From: Bacillota bacterium | GTDB taxonomy: Bacteria > Bacillota > Clostridia > Acetivibrionales > JAEXSP01 | Length of the DNA stretch: 64,000 nt | Direction of reading: 5' to 3' | Assembly (NCBI GenBank): GCA_023453795.1 | Contig: JAEXSP010000003.1 | Span: forward strand, 1-64,000 | Shown here: in pieces, positions 52,827 through 61,327 of the stretch | How positions within the stretch are numbered: the stretch's first letter is position 1 | How the letters are laid out: each line of letters begins with the position of its first letter | Notes under the pieces: generated by a model | The model's input: the letters and a program-made list of their open reading frames with translations, nothing else | Database searches by the model: none | What the model was told of the DNA's origin: nothing | Position numbers and translations under genes: made by a program

Positions 52827-53633
52827 ATGGATGAGATTACTATACTTATTGCTGATGATAATGTTGAATTCGGTGATTTGCTTAATGAACAGATTAGCAA
52901 GGAAGAAGATATTAAAGTACTCGGTGTTGCAAGAGACGGATTGAAGGCTGTCGAAATGATTAAACAGCTTTCGCCGGATATCGTAATTTTGGACATAATT
53001 ATGCCTAATCTGGATGGTATAGGTGTCCTGGAAAGGATGCAAAGCCTTCAGCTTGCGCACAAGCCTTTATTTATAATGTTGTCTGCAATAGGTCAGGACA
53101 TATTTGTACAAAGGGCTATTATTTTGGGTGCCGAATACTATATAGTCAAGCCTTTTGACATTGATATTCTTGTTTCAAGAATAAGACAGATCCATAATGA
53201 TAACAATAAAAACTCAAATTTGTACGGTAGGATGTTCACTAAGTCTGTACAACAAACAGTAAAACCAAACACCAAGACAGTAGATCTTGAATTAGAGGTT
53301 ACCAATCTGCTGCATGATGTAGGAATACCGCCGCATATGGCAGGATACCAGTACTTAAGGGAAGCTATCCTGCAGGCAGTCAATAATTCCAAGATTTTTT
53401 CTTCGGTAACTAAGGTTTTATACCCTGAAGTAGCGACGAAATTCAGTTCTACTCCGCAAAAAGTAGAGAGGGCGATCAGAAATGCCATTGAAAGCGCATG
53501 GACAAGGGGTAATCAGGATTCTATAGACTCTATGTTCGGGTATACTTTTAATTACAGTAAGGGCAAACCTACTAATTCTGAGTTTATTGCGATGATGGCC
53601 GACAAATTAAGAATACTTGTAGGAATGAAATAA
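52827..53633 (+). CDS. spo0A: Sporulation master regulator Spo0A
   Basis: 268 residues. The receiver domain (1-125) has the acidic pocket ADD (9-11), phospho-acceptor D56 in VILDIIMP and the conserved Lys in YIVKPFD. The C-terminal Spo0A DNA-binding domain has the recognition region LYPEVATKFSSTPQKVERAIRNAIESAW. Phosphorylated Spo0A binds 0A boxes and starts sporulation. The ATG at 52827 is preferred because AGGGG at 52812 is too close to the ATG at 52818. It lies directly after aroC, unlike the frequent spoIVB-spo0A order. Confidence 0.96.
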   Translation: MDEITILIADDNVEFGDLLNEQISKEEDIKVLGVARDGLKAVEMIKQLSPDIVILDIIMPNLDGIGVLERMQSLQLAHKPLFIMLSAIGQDIFVQRAIILGAEYYIVKPFDIDILVSRIRQIHNDNNKNSNLYGRMFTKSVQQTVKPNTKTVDLELEVTNLLHDVGIPPHMAGYQYLREAILQAVNNSKIFSSVTKVLYPEVATKFSSTPQKVERAIRNAIESAWTRGNQDSIDSMFGYTFNYSKGKPTNSEFIAMMADKLRILVGMK

Positions 53634-53700
53634 AGAAGTATTTTCTTGAAAAAAAGCTTCATTTGCTTTTGGAACGCTTGTTTTGAAAGTTACTTTAATA

Positions 53701-53731
53701 AAAATAGGATGGCATTTGCCATCCTATTTTT
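53701..53731. terminator. Bidirectional terminator between spo0A and HU
   Basis: AAAATAGGATGGCA (53701-53714) pairs perfectly with TGCCATCCTATTTT (53717-53730) around a two-base loop, with T runs on both strands. Confidence 0.92.
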
Positions 53732-53742
53732 ATTTATAAGTA

Positions 53743-54018
53743 TTATTTATTAACCTTATCCTTTAATCCTTTACCAGCTTTAAATACTGGAGCCTTTGAT
53801 GCAGGAATAGTGATTTCCTTCTTAGTCTGTGGGTTTCTGCCTTTTCTAGCAGCTCTTTTTCTAACTTCGAAGGTACCGAAGCCAACAAGTACTACCTTAT
53901 CGCCCTGTTTGAGAGTATCTTCTACAGATGCTATAAAAGCATTGAGAGCAGCTTCACTGTTTTTTTTGTTCAATCCTGATTTGGAAGCTATCGAGTTAAC
54001 TAAATCTGTTTTATTCAT
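53743..54018 (-). CDS. hup: DNA-binding protein HU
   Basis: 91 residues, the family's usual length. A nucleoid-associated protein that bends DNA as a dimer. It has MNKTDLVNSIASKSGL, the conserved GFGTFEVRKRAARKGRNPQT beta-arm with the intercalating Pro, and KAPVFKAGKGLKD. AGGAGG precedes the ATG. A monocistronic gene ended by the strong hairpin at 53701. Confidence 0.97.
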   Translation of the reverse strand: MNKTDLVNSIASKSGLNKKNSEAALNAFIASVEDTLKQGDKVVLVGFGTFEVRKRAARKGRNPQTKKEITIPASKAPVFKAGKGLKDKVNK

Positions 54019-54188
54019 GAGTATACCTCCTATATTTGGAATTCGACATTATTTTATAATGAAAGTCGCATGAAGTCAAGCTTTTAACGATAAATTAGTC
54101 AATCAAAACTATTTTTTATTATTCAAAAGCAAAATATTAGTTAAAAAAATTAAAAAACAAAAGATAATAGGCTTTTATTTGTATTGAA

Positions 54189-54569
54189 TTAGGGTATGAC
54201 ACGTATTTCTATACTGCTAAAACGGCTTTTAATTTTATGGTGGAATGAATTTTCCTTGTGATCATCTGGTGATTCTCCTACGACTACAATGCTTATTTTG
54301 TTGTCCTCAATAAAAGATGATATGGTTTCAACGATATCATCCGATCTCAAAACCGTTAATGCCGCTCCGACAGATTTTGAGATGGCAAAGAGGTATTCCA
54401 GCGCTTCACCTTCCTTATTGTTATCAAGAAAGTTCCATTCATTTTTTGCAACATGTATTACAAAAAGTTCGCCATTCAACTGATCTTTCATTTCAGCGGC
54501 CTTCCTTATAAGCCGCTCACATGTTTTTTGCTGGGTTACGCATACCAATATGTGCTGAATAGAATTCAA
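54189..54569 (-). CDS. Universal stress protein-like (KdpD-type USP) domain protein
   Basis: 126 residues with an alpha/beta USP fold: HILVCVTQQKTCERLIRKAAEMK at the start, as in the USP domain of KdpD, then LFVIHVA and IVVVGESPDDH. The usual ATP-binding G-2x-G-9x-G(S/T) is only partly kept. The start is TTG at 54569 with AAGGAAGGTG upstream. Function is unknown. The gap 54570-54827 holds an imperfect stem-loop (54716-54744) and the fumarase leader. Confidence 0.7.
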   Translation of the reverse strand: MNSIQHILVCVTQQKTCERLIRKAAEMKDQLNGELFVIHVAKNEWNFLDNNKEGEALEYLFAISKSVGAALTVLRSDDIVETISSFIEDNKISIVVVGESPDDHKENSFHHKIKSRFSSIEIRVIP

Positions 54570-54827
54570 ATATTGTACACCTTCCTTTATGAAATAAATG
54601 TTTAATCGATCCTAATTCATTATACCAAAGTATTGGGAATAAGTTTGTTAACAAAAAGTAAATATCTGATTGAGAGGGAATAGCCGAATGTACCTCTTTA
54701 ATTTTAATATGCGGTAAGAACTGAAAGGTAGCTTTCAGCTTCTTGCTTTTTGCTTTTCTGTATATTAAAATCTTATTGAACAATAGGAAATACCTACCTA
54801 AACATTCAATGCTATCGGAGGACAGAG

Positions 54828-55670
54828 ATGAAGGAAATAGAAATAGACAAGATAATTAATGCGGTTGAGGAATTGTGCAAATCTGCAAACTATAACCTTA
54901 ATGAAGACATGTTGAATTCATTGGAACATGGAAGAAAACAAGAAAAATCGGATATCGGTAAAGATATACTTGGGAAGATTTTAAAGAATGCAGAAATAGC
55001 CAGGAACGAGAAAATGGCTATATGCCAGGATACGGGAATGGCTGTCGCTTTTGTTGACTTGGGACAGGAAGTCCATATAAAGGGAGGCAGCCTGACGGAT
55101 GCAATAAATGAAGGCGTCCGACGCGGATATAAGAATGGCTTTCTAAGGAAATCCGTTGTTAAAGACCCTTTGGATAGGGTTAATACCGGAGATAACACGC
55201 CTGCAATCATTCATTATAATGTTGTGGAAGGACAAGAACTCAAAATAACTGTAGCCCCTAAAGGGTTTGGCAGTGAGAATATGAGTTCTCTAAGGATGCT
55301 AAAACCTTCAGACGGCATAGAGGGAGTTAAAAAATTCATTGTTGAAACAGTTGACAAGGCAGGCCCGAATCCATGTCCGCCTATTGTTGTAGGTGTAGGC
55401 ATCGGTGGTACTATGGAAAAGGCTGCGTTGATTGCCAAGAAGGCCCTTCTAAGACCGGTAAATGTAAGAAGTAATATTGAGTATGTTGCAAAATTGGAAG
55501 AGGAAATGCTGTGCGAAATAAATAAGCTTGGAATAGGTCCATCAGGCTTGGGTGGTTCGACTACTGCACTTGCAGTTAATATCGAAGTTTACCCCACGCA
55601 TATTGCAGGACTGCCGATTGCAGTAAACATTAACTGCCATGTTACCAGGCATGCGGAAATTGTACTTTAG
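54828..55670 (+). CDS. Class I fumarate hydratase, alpha subunit
   Basis: 280 residues. The alpha chain of two-subunit Fe-S fumarase/tartrate dehydratase carries the cluster cysteines, seen in AICQDTGMAV, GPNPCPPIVVGVGIGG and INCHVTRHAE. With the beta chain it interconverts fumarate and malate, a typical anaerobe arrangement. GGAGGACAG precedes the ATG. The beta gene starts 37 bases after the stop. L-tartrate dehydratase is an alternative activity of the same family. Confidence 0.93.
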   Translation: MKEIEIDKIINAVEELCKSANYNLNEDMLNSLEHGRKQEKSDIGKDILGKILKNAEIARNEKMAICQDTGMAVAFVDLGQEVHIKGGSLTDAINEGVRRGYKNGFLRKSVVKDPLDRVNTGDNTPAIIHYNVVEGQELKITVAPKGFGSENMSSLRMLKPSDGIEGVKKFIVETVDKAGPNPCPPIVVGVGIGGTMEKAALIAKKALLRPVNVRSNIEYVAKLEEEMLCEINKLGIGPSGLGGSTTALAVNIEVYPTHIAGLPIAVNINCHVTRHAEIVL

Positions 55671-55707
55671 TGCAATGTAGATGAATAAAATTATTCAGGA
55701 GGACAAA

Positions 55708-56259
55708 ATGCATTACGATATTCAAGCTCCATTAGACATGGAGACGGCAAAGAAGCTTAAAGCGGGAGATACCGTTAATATTAACGGATATATATATGCG
55801 GCGAGAGATGCAGCCCATAAGCGAATGATTAATATGCTTGATGAAGGAAAACAGCTTCCTTTCGACGTGAATGGGCAAATAATATATTATGTAGGCCCTT
55901 GCCCTGCCAAAGAAGGACATGTCATTGGATCTGCAGGCCCAACGACAAGCTACAGGATGGATGCATATTCACCGCGGCTTATAGAACTCGGACTGAAAGG
56001 CATGATTGGAAAAGGGCTTCGAGGCAAAGAGGTAGTAGATGCAATGATAAAATGCGGCAGCATATATTTTGGTGCTATCGGAGGTGCCGGTGCTCTGATT
56101 GCAAAGACAATAATCGAGGAAGAAATCATAGCATTTCCGGAGCTTGGCCCTGAAGCTTTAAGAAAGCTTAAGGTTAAAGATTTCCCTGCTACGGTCATAA
56201 TTGACTCTTACGGAAATGACCTATACGAAACCGGAAAGCTGAAATATAGGATAATTTGA
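55708..56259 (+). CDS. Class I fumarate hydratase, beta subunit
   Basis: 183 residues with the beta-subunit landmarks GPCPAKEGHVIGSAGPTTSYRMD and GAIGGAGAL and the C-terminal VIIDSYGNDLYE. It completes the active site of the alpha subunit. The ATG at 55708 has AGGAGG at five bases. The frame is open nine codons further up without a ribosome site. Confidence 0.93.
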   Translation: MHYDIQAPLDMETAKKLKAGDTVNINGYIYAARDAAHKRMINMLDEGKQLPFDVNGQIIYYVGPCPAKEGHVIGSAGPTTSYRMDAYSPRLIELGLKGMIGKGLRGKEVVDAMIKCGSIYFGAIGGAGALIAKTIIEEEIIAFPELGPEALRKLKVKDFPATVIIDSYGNDLYETGKLKYRII

Positions 56260-56298
56260 TTAATTGTTGAATTTTAATAAAATATGTTGTAAAATTTA

Positions 56299-56317
56299 TT
56301 ATAAATACATAGTGTAT
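56299..56317. repeat. 19-base motif, copy 1 (upstream of chemoreceptor)
   Basis: TTATAAATACATAGTGTAT occurs here, and with one change (T for A) at 57980-57998. It contains the palindrome ATACA-TAG-TGTAT. It lies about 100 bases before the chemoreceptor start. Confidence 0.5.
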
Positions 56318-56418
56318 CAACGTTGATATATTTTAGAACATTCGATGACGTCGGAATGGTATTCAATACTGTTTTGGGCGTCTTTTTATTTACTCGGATG
56401 AATCAGAAGGGAGAAAAC

Positions 56419-57966
56419 ATGAAAAAGAACATAGCTGTTGTTTATCTAGTCATTTTAGTAGTATTTTCTGCAATTTATCTTTGTATTTTGCCTTTCCCGG
56501 GCATCTGGCTGAAAATCACGACTTATCTTGCTCTGGCATTAATATGGGTTGCAATTTATATTTATATTAGCAGGAATCATTTCATTGAGATGAGAAGCAA
56601 ATCAAAGGCCTTGAAAAAGAAGTTCAGCAAATTGAATTACGAAGTTCAAGCAGCCTCAAGCCAGATATCCGCAGTATCCGAACAGATGAATATAACGCTT
56701 GATGAAAATAATGCATTTGCACAGCAGTTGTATGCTGAAACAAAAGAAATGGCCGCATTGAATGAGGATGTTAACGGGAGAATGAAGTCCACACTGGACG
56801 GCGTAAGAAAGATTATAGAGCTTTTAGAGGAGGCAGTTAAAACATCCGGCGAGATGGAGGAGGTAGGACTTTCATCAAATCAAATTATTAAAAGCAGTCT
56901 GGACGAGATCCTAAATATTGTTAACTTTATTAAGGAAATCCGGGAATCCTCAGATGCCACCATGAAGTATATGGGGAGGCTGAACGATACTTCCGGGGAA
57001 ATAATTCATATTCTCGAAACTGTAAGCAACATATCTAAACAAACGCATCTCCTTGCTTTGAATGCATCAATAGAGGCTGCAAGGGCCGGAGAGGCAGGCC
57101 GTGGATTTGCAGTTGTTGCGGATGAAATAGGAAAGCTTGCAGCCGGTACGAATGATTCCGTAAAAGATATCAATACTCTTGTTAATGCCGTTCAAGAAGA
57201 GATAAACGGCGTATTTGAGGTTACTCAGGAGAACTCCTTAAAGGTCGAGCGGGGAGTAAAGCTTTCCGCTAATGTTGAAAAAAACCTTGAGAACATTGAC
57301 AATTCTTTCAAAGATGTATTACGGATGATTAAAAGGATAAACAGCTTGTCACAGGAGGAAGCATCGCTTACGAGGGAAATAGGAAGCAAGGTAGGAAGTG
57401 TTGAAGAAATTGTGAAAAGCACTCAGATGAGTGTTGAAAATGTAAAGGAATCGGTACATAAACAGAAACATAGCATAGAGGGCATTGCTGAGATGGGGGA
57501 ACGATTGAATGAGGCTTCCAAGAATCTATCTGAAATTATTGACATTTCTACACTGGAAGAGATAACGAAAGCCAATAGAGATAAAATTAATAATGCTGTT
57601 GAAGAATTCCACAGCATAGCAGACAGGCTTCAAAACGAAAAGACTATTTTGACTTTTGAAAAATCAAACCATAACAGGATTCTGGATGGCCTTATAAAGA
57701 ACTATGGATTTATTGAGGCTATATGGACGAATGACAGTAAGGGCAGGTTCATATGCTCTATTCCGGAAGCCGGTATAGCTAATGCAAGTGTAAGAGAATG
57801 GTTTAAAAGGAGCATAGAAGGCGATGAATACATTTCGCAGGCGTATGTCTCAGCGATAACAAGAAATCCCTGCATTACAGTTTCAAGGCCAATAGTTAAA
57901 GATGACGGTACAATAGCGGGTGTCATTGGAATTGACATTAAACTATGCGAAATGAAAGAGCTTTAA
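56419..57966 (+). CDS. Methyl-accepting chemotaxis protein with C-terminal sensor domain
   Basis: 515 residues. Two TM segments with a minimal loop (about 5-25 and 32-52), no large extracellular part and no clear HAMP domain, a long coiled-coil signalling domain with the hairpin tip EAARAGEAGRGFAVVADEIGKLA (about 220-245), and a C-terminal Cache/PDC-like domain (about 415-515, with IWTNDSKGRFICSIPEAG and GVIGIDI). Sensing is therefore likely cytoplasmic. AAGGGAG precedes the ATG at 56419. The frame is open to 56323. It would feed the CheA/CheW pathway. Confidence 0.88.
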   Translation: MKKNIAVVYLVILVVFSAIYLCILPFPGIWLKITTYLALALIWVAIYIYISRNHFIEMRSKSKALKKKFSKLNYEVQAASSQISAVSEQMNITLDENNAFAQQLYAETKEMAALNEDVNGRMKSTLDGVRKIIELLEEAVKTSGEMEEVGLSSNQIIKSSLDEILNIVNFIKEIRESSDATMKYMGRLNDTSGEIIHILETVSNISKQTHLLALNASIEAARAGEAGRGFAVVADEIGKLAAGTNDSVKDINTLVNAVQEEINGVFEVTQENSLKVERGVKLSANVEKNLENIDNSFKDVLRMIKRINSLSQEEASLTREIGSKVGSVEEIVKSTQMSVENVKESVHKQKHSIEGIAEMGERLNEASKNLSEIIDISTLEEITKANRDKINNAVEEFHSIADRLQNEKTILTFEKSNHNRILDGLIKNYGFIEAIWTNDSKGRFICSIPEAGIANASVREWFKRSIEGDEYISQAYVSAITRNPCITVSRPIVKDDGTIAGVIGIDIKLCEMKEL

Positions 57967-57979
57967 AAATAGTATATTT

Positions 57980-57998
57980 TTATAATTACATAGTGTAT
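57980..57998. repeat. 19-base motif, copy 2 (upstream of DUF1858 gene)
   Basis: TTATAATTACATAGTGTAT matches 56299-56317 in 18 of 19 bases. It lies about 90 bases before the DUF1858 gene and may overlap that gene's promoter (TATAAT follows at 57996-58001). Confidence 0.5.
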
Positions 57999-58085
57999 AA
58001 TATAATCAATCTGAAATTCCTATTTTACGGAGTTTACGGAACTGAAAAGCAGTTTATTATAAAGCCTAAGGGAGGAACTTAAATT

Positions 58086-58295
58086 ATGCCCAAAATTACA
58101 CCTGATATGATAATAGCGGATGTTTTGAAGCTAGACAAGGGAACAGTACCGATATTTTTGAATAGCGGTATGCATTGCCTTGGCTGTCCGTCTTCATCCG
58201 GTGAAAGCATTGAGGATGCTTGCCAAATCCACGGGATTGATGCAGATAAGCTGGTTAAAGAATTAAATGCTTTTTTTGAAACAAAAAATGCGTAA
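58086..58295 (+). CDS. DUF1858 small redox-disulfide protein
   Basis: 69 residues. The DUF1858 (hybrid-cluster-protein-associated redox disulfide) domain is clear: ITPDMIIADVLKLDKGTVPIFLNSGMHCLGCPSS, with a CxxC pair C31/C34, then the helix SIEDACQIHGID. It probably acts in anaerobic redox or nitrosative stress metabolism, but no partner lies next to it. GGGAGG precedes the ATG. A terminator follows at 58328. Confidence 0.9.
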   Translation: MPKITPDMIIADVLKLDKGTVPIFLNSGMHCLGCPSSSGESIEDACQIHGIDADKLVKELNAFFETKNA

Positions 58296-58327
58296 ACTAA
58301 TCAATGCACAAAATTTATTGGTCAATT

Positions 58328-58354
58328 AAAGTCTCTTAAGCAGGGGCTTTTTTT
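58328..58354 (+). terminator. Terminator after the DUF1858 gene
   Basis: AAAGTCTC (58328-58335) pairs with GGGGCTTT (58343-58350), with two G-U pairs, followed by TTTT. Confidence 0.8.
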
Positions 58355-58366
58355 GTCTGGCGGGAA

Positions 58367-58441
58367 AATCCGAACATTATTGTGAATTTTTCAAAGAATG
58401 TTCGGATTATTATTGTTTTTTGTTATATTTTTTGCTAAAAT
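58367..58441 (+). promoter_or_regulatory. PurBox pair and promoter of purA
   Basis: AATCCGAACATT (58367-58378) and its exact inverse AATGTTCGGATT (58397-58408) are 18 bases apart. Both contain the CGAAC core of the Bacillus PurR PurBox consensus AWWWCCGAACWWT. A promoter TTGTTT (58413-58418), 17 bases, TAAAAT (58436-58441) begins five bases after the second box. The arrangement matches PurR-repressed purine genes. Confidence 0.85.
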
Positions 58442-58561
58442 CATAGTGGAAATAATTTTAACATATCTTAAAAATATTTATGTTGCATAATTTCAGGTTT
58501 TCCAGTTATAATTTAAATGTTGCTTAAAAATGAAGTGCAGCTTGAATGGGGGTATTGCAGT

Positions 58562-59836
58562 ATGGCTACTAGGATTGTTGTGGGTACCCAATGGGGAGAT
58601 GAAGGTAAGGGAAAATATATTGATATGCTTGCGGGCGATTCTGATTTGGTTGTCCGGTTTTCGGGCGGAAACAATGCCGGGCATACGATAGTTGCTGATG
58701 GCGTTAAATATGCGCTTCATCTTATACCTTCGGGCATATTACACAAAGGGAAAAAATGTGTAATCGGAAACGGCGTAGTTATAGACCCTGCCGTATTAAT
58801 CAAGGAAATAGAAGAATTAAATGAAAAAGGTATAGATACCAGCAATCTGCTCATCAGTGACAGGGCTCATGTTATAATGCCGTACCATAAAGAGCTTGAT
58901 GAGCTTCAGGAGAAGTTCAGAGGAAGTAACAGCATCGGTACTACTAAAAGAGGAATTGGTCCTGCTTATTCGGATAAGACTGAAAGAAGCGGAATAAGAA
59001 TATGTGATTTGATAGATGAGAATGTTTTCCCTCAAAGGGTCAAGGACAATCTTGAGGTTAAGAACCTTATAATTGAAAAGGTGTACGGGGGAAAAGGCTT
59101 TAAGGCTGAAGACATAATTTCCGAGTACACGGAGTATGCAAATTATCTGAGAAAATATGTTGTTGATTCAAGCGTTATAATATTTGATGCCATTGAACAG
59201 GGAAAAAACATATTATTTGAAGGTGCTCAAGCAACATTCCTTGACTTGGATTTCGGCACATATCCGTATGTAACATCTTCAAATCCTGTTGCAGGCGGTG
59301 TATGTACAGGAGCCGGAATCGGTCCTGTATTCATAAATGAAGTTTACGGTGTGCTTAAGGCTTATACTTCAAGAGTCGGAGCAGGGCCTTTCCCAACCGA
59401 GCAAATCAACGAAATCGGGGATAAGATCAGGGAACTCGGATGGGAGTACGGTACAACTACAGGCAGGCCAAGACGCTGCGGCTGGCTGGATACGGTTATG
59501 ATAAAATATGCTGCACGTATTAACGGTCTGACCGGGCTTGCAATAAACCACGTAGATACAATCGGAAAGCTTGATAAAATTAAGCTTTGCACTGCTTACA
59601 TGAAAGACGGCAAGAAGATCACATACTTCCCGGCCAGCCTTGAGGAGCTTGCGAAATGCGAACCTGTATATGAGGAATTCGAGCCATGGAATGAGGACAT
59701 TTCAGGTGCCAGAAGCTACAATGAATTACCTGCAAATGCCAAGAAATACCTCTCAAGAATAGAAGAACTCGTTGGTGTTAAGGTTAAGCTCATCGGCGTA
59801 GGAAAAGATCGGGAGCAAACAATTAAAGTCAATTGA
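58562..59836 (+). CDS. purA: Adenylosuccinate synthetase
   Basis: 424 residues, the usual length. It joins IMP and aspartate with GTP, the first committed step to AMP. Landmarks: QWGDEGKGK (10-18), NNAGHT with the catalytic His (about 38-43), GTTKRGIGPAYSDK, and TTTGRPRRCGWLD for IMP and GTP binding. The ATG at 58562 follows GGGGGT, while the frame is open to 58517. The PurBox pair at 58367-58408 implies repression by a PurR-type protein when purines are plentiful. Confidence 0.97.
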   Translation: MATRIVVGTQWGDEGKGKYIDMLAGDSDLVVRFSGGNNAGHTIVADGVKYALHLIPSGILHKGKKCVIGNGVVIDPAVLIKEIEELNEKGIDTSNLLISDRAHVIMPYHKELDELQEKFRGSNSIGTTKRGIGPAYSDKTERSGIRICDLIDENVFPQRVKDNLEVKNLIIEKVYGGKGFKAEDIISEYTEYANYLRKYVVDSSVIIFDAIEQGKNILFEGAQATFLDLDFGTYPYVTSSNPVAGGVCTGAGIGPVFINEVYGVLKAYTSRVGAGPFPTEQINEIGDKIRELGWEYGTTTGRPRRCGWLDTVMIKYAARINGLTGLAINHVDTIGKLDKIKLCTAYMKDGKKITYFPASLEELAKCEPVYEEFEPWNEDISGARSYNELPANAKKYLSRIEELVGVKVKLIGVGKDREQTIKVN

Positions 59837-59858
59837 TAATAAAATTTAAAATAAATAG

Positions 59859-59887
59859 TTGACAGAACTCTAAGTTATGTGTATTAT
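59859..59887 (+). promoter_or_regulatory. tRNA-Lys promoter
   Basis: A perfect -35 TTGACA (59859-59864) and a -10 TATTAT (59882-59887) are 17 bases apart, 58 bases upstream of the mature tRNA. Confidence 0.85.
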
Positions 59888-59913
59888 ATATACTTGCGTG
59901 ACAAAATCAGAAA

Positions 59914-59938
59914 ACAGAGAGATTAATAATCTCTCTGT
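59914..59938 (+). other. Perfect 11-pair hairpin between promoter and tRNA
   Basis: ACAGAGAGATT (59914-59924) and AATCTCTCTGT (59928-59938) pair completely around a three-base loop, followed by AATTTT and then the tRNA. Because it lies after the tRNA promoter it would be part of the precursor leader. It could be a weak terminator for purA read-through or a processing signal. Confidence 0.6.
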
Positions 59939-59944
59939 AATTTT

Positions 59945-60020
59945 GGGCCATTAGCTCAGTTGGCAGAGCACTTGACTTTTAATCAAGGTGTCCCGCGTTC
60001 GAGTCGCGGATGGCTCACCA
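59945..60020 (+). tRNA. tRNA-Lys (anticodon UUU)
   Basis: A 76-base cloverleaf with CCA encoded. The acceptor GGGCCAT pairs with ATGGCTC (one G-U). The D-arm is GCTC-AGTTGGCA-GAGC, the anticodon arm TTGAC-TTTTAA-GTCAA type with TTT, the T-arm CGCGTTCGAGTCGCG, and the discriminator A is at 60017. A single tRNA gene with its own promoter and terminator. Confidence 0.96.
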
Positions 60021-60054
60021 AAACCCTGTAATCAGTAGATTACAGGGTTTTTTG
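60021..60054 (+). terminator. Terminator after tRNA-Lys
   Basis: AAAACCCTGTAATC pairs with GATTACAGGGTTTT around AGTA, with TT following. It begins on the base after the CCA end. Confidence 0.92.
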
Positions 60055-60259
60055 ATATCTGCCCGCGGTCTACCATGATTGTAAATAGGAGCATTATTAA
60101 TCAAGCATTCTGACTGCTTTTTGCTTGTGGTTTATAAATTAGAAGGATTGTGGTATAGTGGTAAAAAGAAAAGACGTATTAGTCATATAAACACTTTAAA
60201 AAGCGCTGTTAAAATTCTATATTCCGAAAGATGTAAGATTGATGGGAAGGTGGAATCAA

Positions 60260-60955
60260 ATGGAGAACATTAAAGAACAACTAGAAGCAATTAGAAGCAA
60301 GCTAGACAGGCTGAAGGAACTAGATAGAAACTATTCAGGGTTTGGTTCTGAAAGCCATAAATATAAACTGAATAAAAGGCTTACTCAAAGTGATATAAAG
60401 CAATACCAAATAAAATATAACATAATCCTGCCGGAGGAATATGCACAATTTCTTATGCACATAGGAAATGGTGGAGCTGGACCCTGTTATGGACTATTGC
60501 CTTTAGAAGAAAATGAGAATTCAATAAATATATCTGAAGTATTTCCTTATCAATTTGAAAGTCCATTTTATTTAGAAGGCAAATATGATGAATTCTATGA
60601 GCGGATGGATGAATGTGAATCACTGGACGAAGAAGATGCTGTATGTGAAGAGTTAAATGAAATAAAAGACCGGGAATATCTAAATTCTCTCAAAGGTTTC
60701 ATAGACCTTAATCATGAGGGATGTGCAATGTACAATATATTAATAGTAAATGGGAAAGACCACGGATGCGTTTGGTTTTTTGACTTTTCAGATGATTTTG
60801 GTACGGTTCCATTAATAAATCCTGAAAGTTCAAAGCCAATGAGATTTTTAGATTGGTATGAACTGTGGTTGGATGAGCAAATAGAATTTTTTGAAAATAA
60901 GACAAAGGGAAAAACAGGTTTTGGTTCATACATTTCATATGCTAAACCAAAGTAG
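60260..60955 (+). CDS. SUKH (SMI1/KNR4) domain protein
   Basis: 231 residues. An N-terminal charged helix (about 1-30) precedes a clear SMI1/KNR4 fold: RLTQSDIKQYQIKYNIILPEEYAQFL, GNGGAGPCYGLLPLEE, then LKGFIDLNHEGCAMYNILIVNG and WFFDFSDDFGTVPL. Known SUKH roles include immunity against secreted toxins, and no toxin gene is visible beside it. The ATG at 60260 has AGGTGG upstream. Not closely related to the pair at 38099-40977. The gap 60956-61327 after it is AT-rich and shows no confident signal. Confidence 0.85.
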   Translation: MENIKEQLEAIRSKLDRLKELDRNYSGFGSESHKYKLNKRLTQSDIKQYQIKYNIILPEEYAQFLMHIGNGGAGPCYGLLPLEENENSINISEVFPYQFESPFYLEGKYDEFYERMDECESLDEEDAVCEELNEIKDREYLNSLKGFIDLNHEGCAMYNILIVNGKDHGCVWFFDFSDDFGTVPLINPESSKPMRFLDWYELWLDEQIEFFENKTKGKTGFGSYISYAKPK

Positions 60956-61327
60956 AATTATTTAGCGTAAGCTGAACATGATAAAATATCTTGTATTGAT
61001 TATTATACAATTCTGTATTATAATTGATTCATTAGTAATACGTTCTCAAATAGTAAATTCTTTAAAGCGTAAATTTCTACAAATTCCATTTAAGATTTAA
61101 TTAGTAAAATTCAATAGTTGTACTTTATTTTTTTTGCTACCAAGAACAGTTATTCGCATCAATTTTTAAACTAATATATTATGTAAATGTAATACTTTTT
61201 CAGGTGAAATATTTGTTAAAACAGCTGCCAAAAATTGTAGATAAAATATCAAGCTTATTACTTGTTAAAAATTTATTTGTCACATACATATCCCACTAAA
61301 ATTAAATAATGGAAAGGAGTTGAATAA

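Noticed and set aside
54716..54744. Stem-loop CTGAAAG-GTAG-CTTTCAG before fumarase
   Set aside because: Only seven continuous pairs plus a bulged extension. It may be a weak structure but cannot be assigned.
54517..54783. Minus-strand frame of 88 codons upstream of fumarase
   Set aside because: It overlaps the 5' end of the USP gene in another frame, crosses a stem-loop and has no ribosome site or recognisable sequence.
60956..61327. Long gap before cheW as a possible sigma-28 promoter or small-RNA locus
   Set aside because: No convincing TAAA-N15-GCCGATAA pattern, promoter pair or hairpin with T-run was found.
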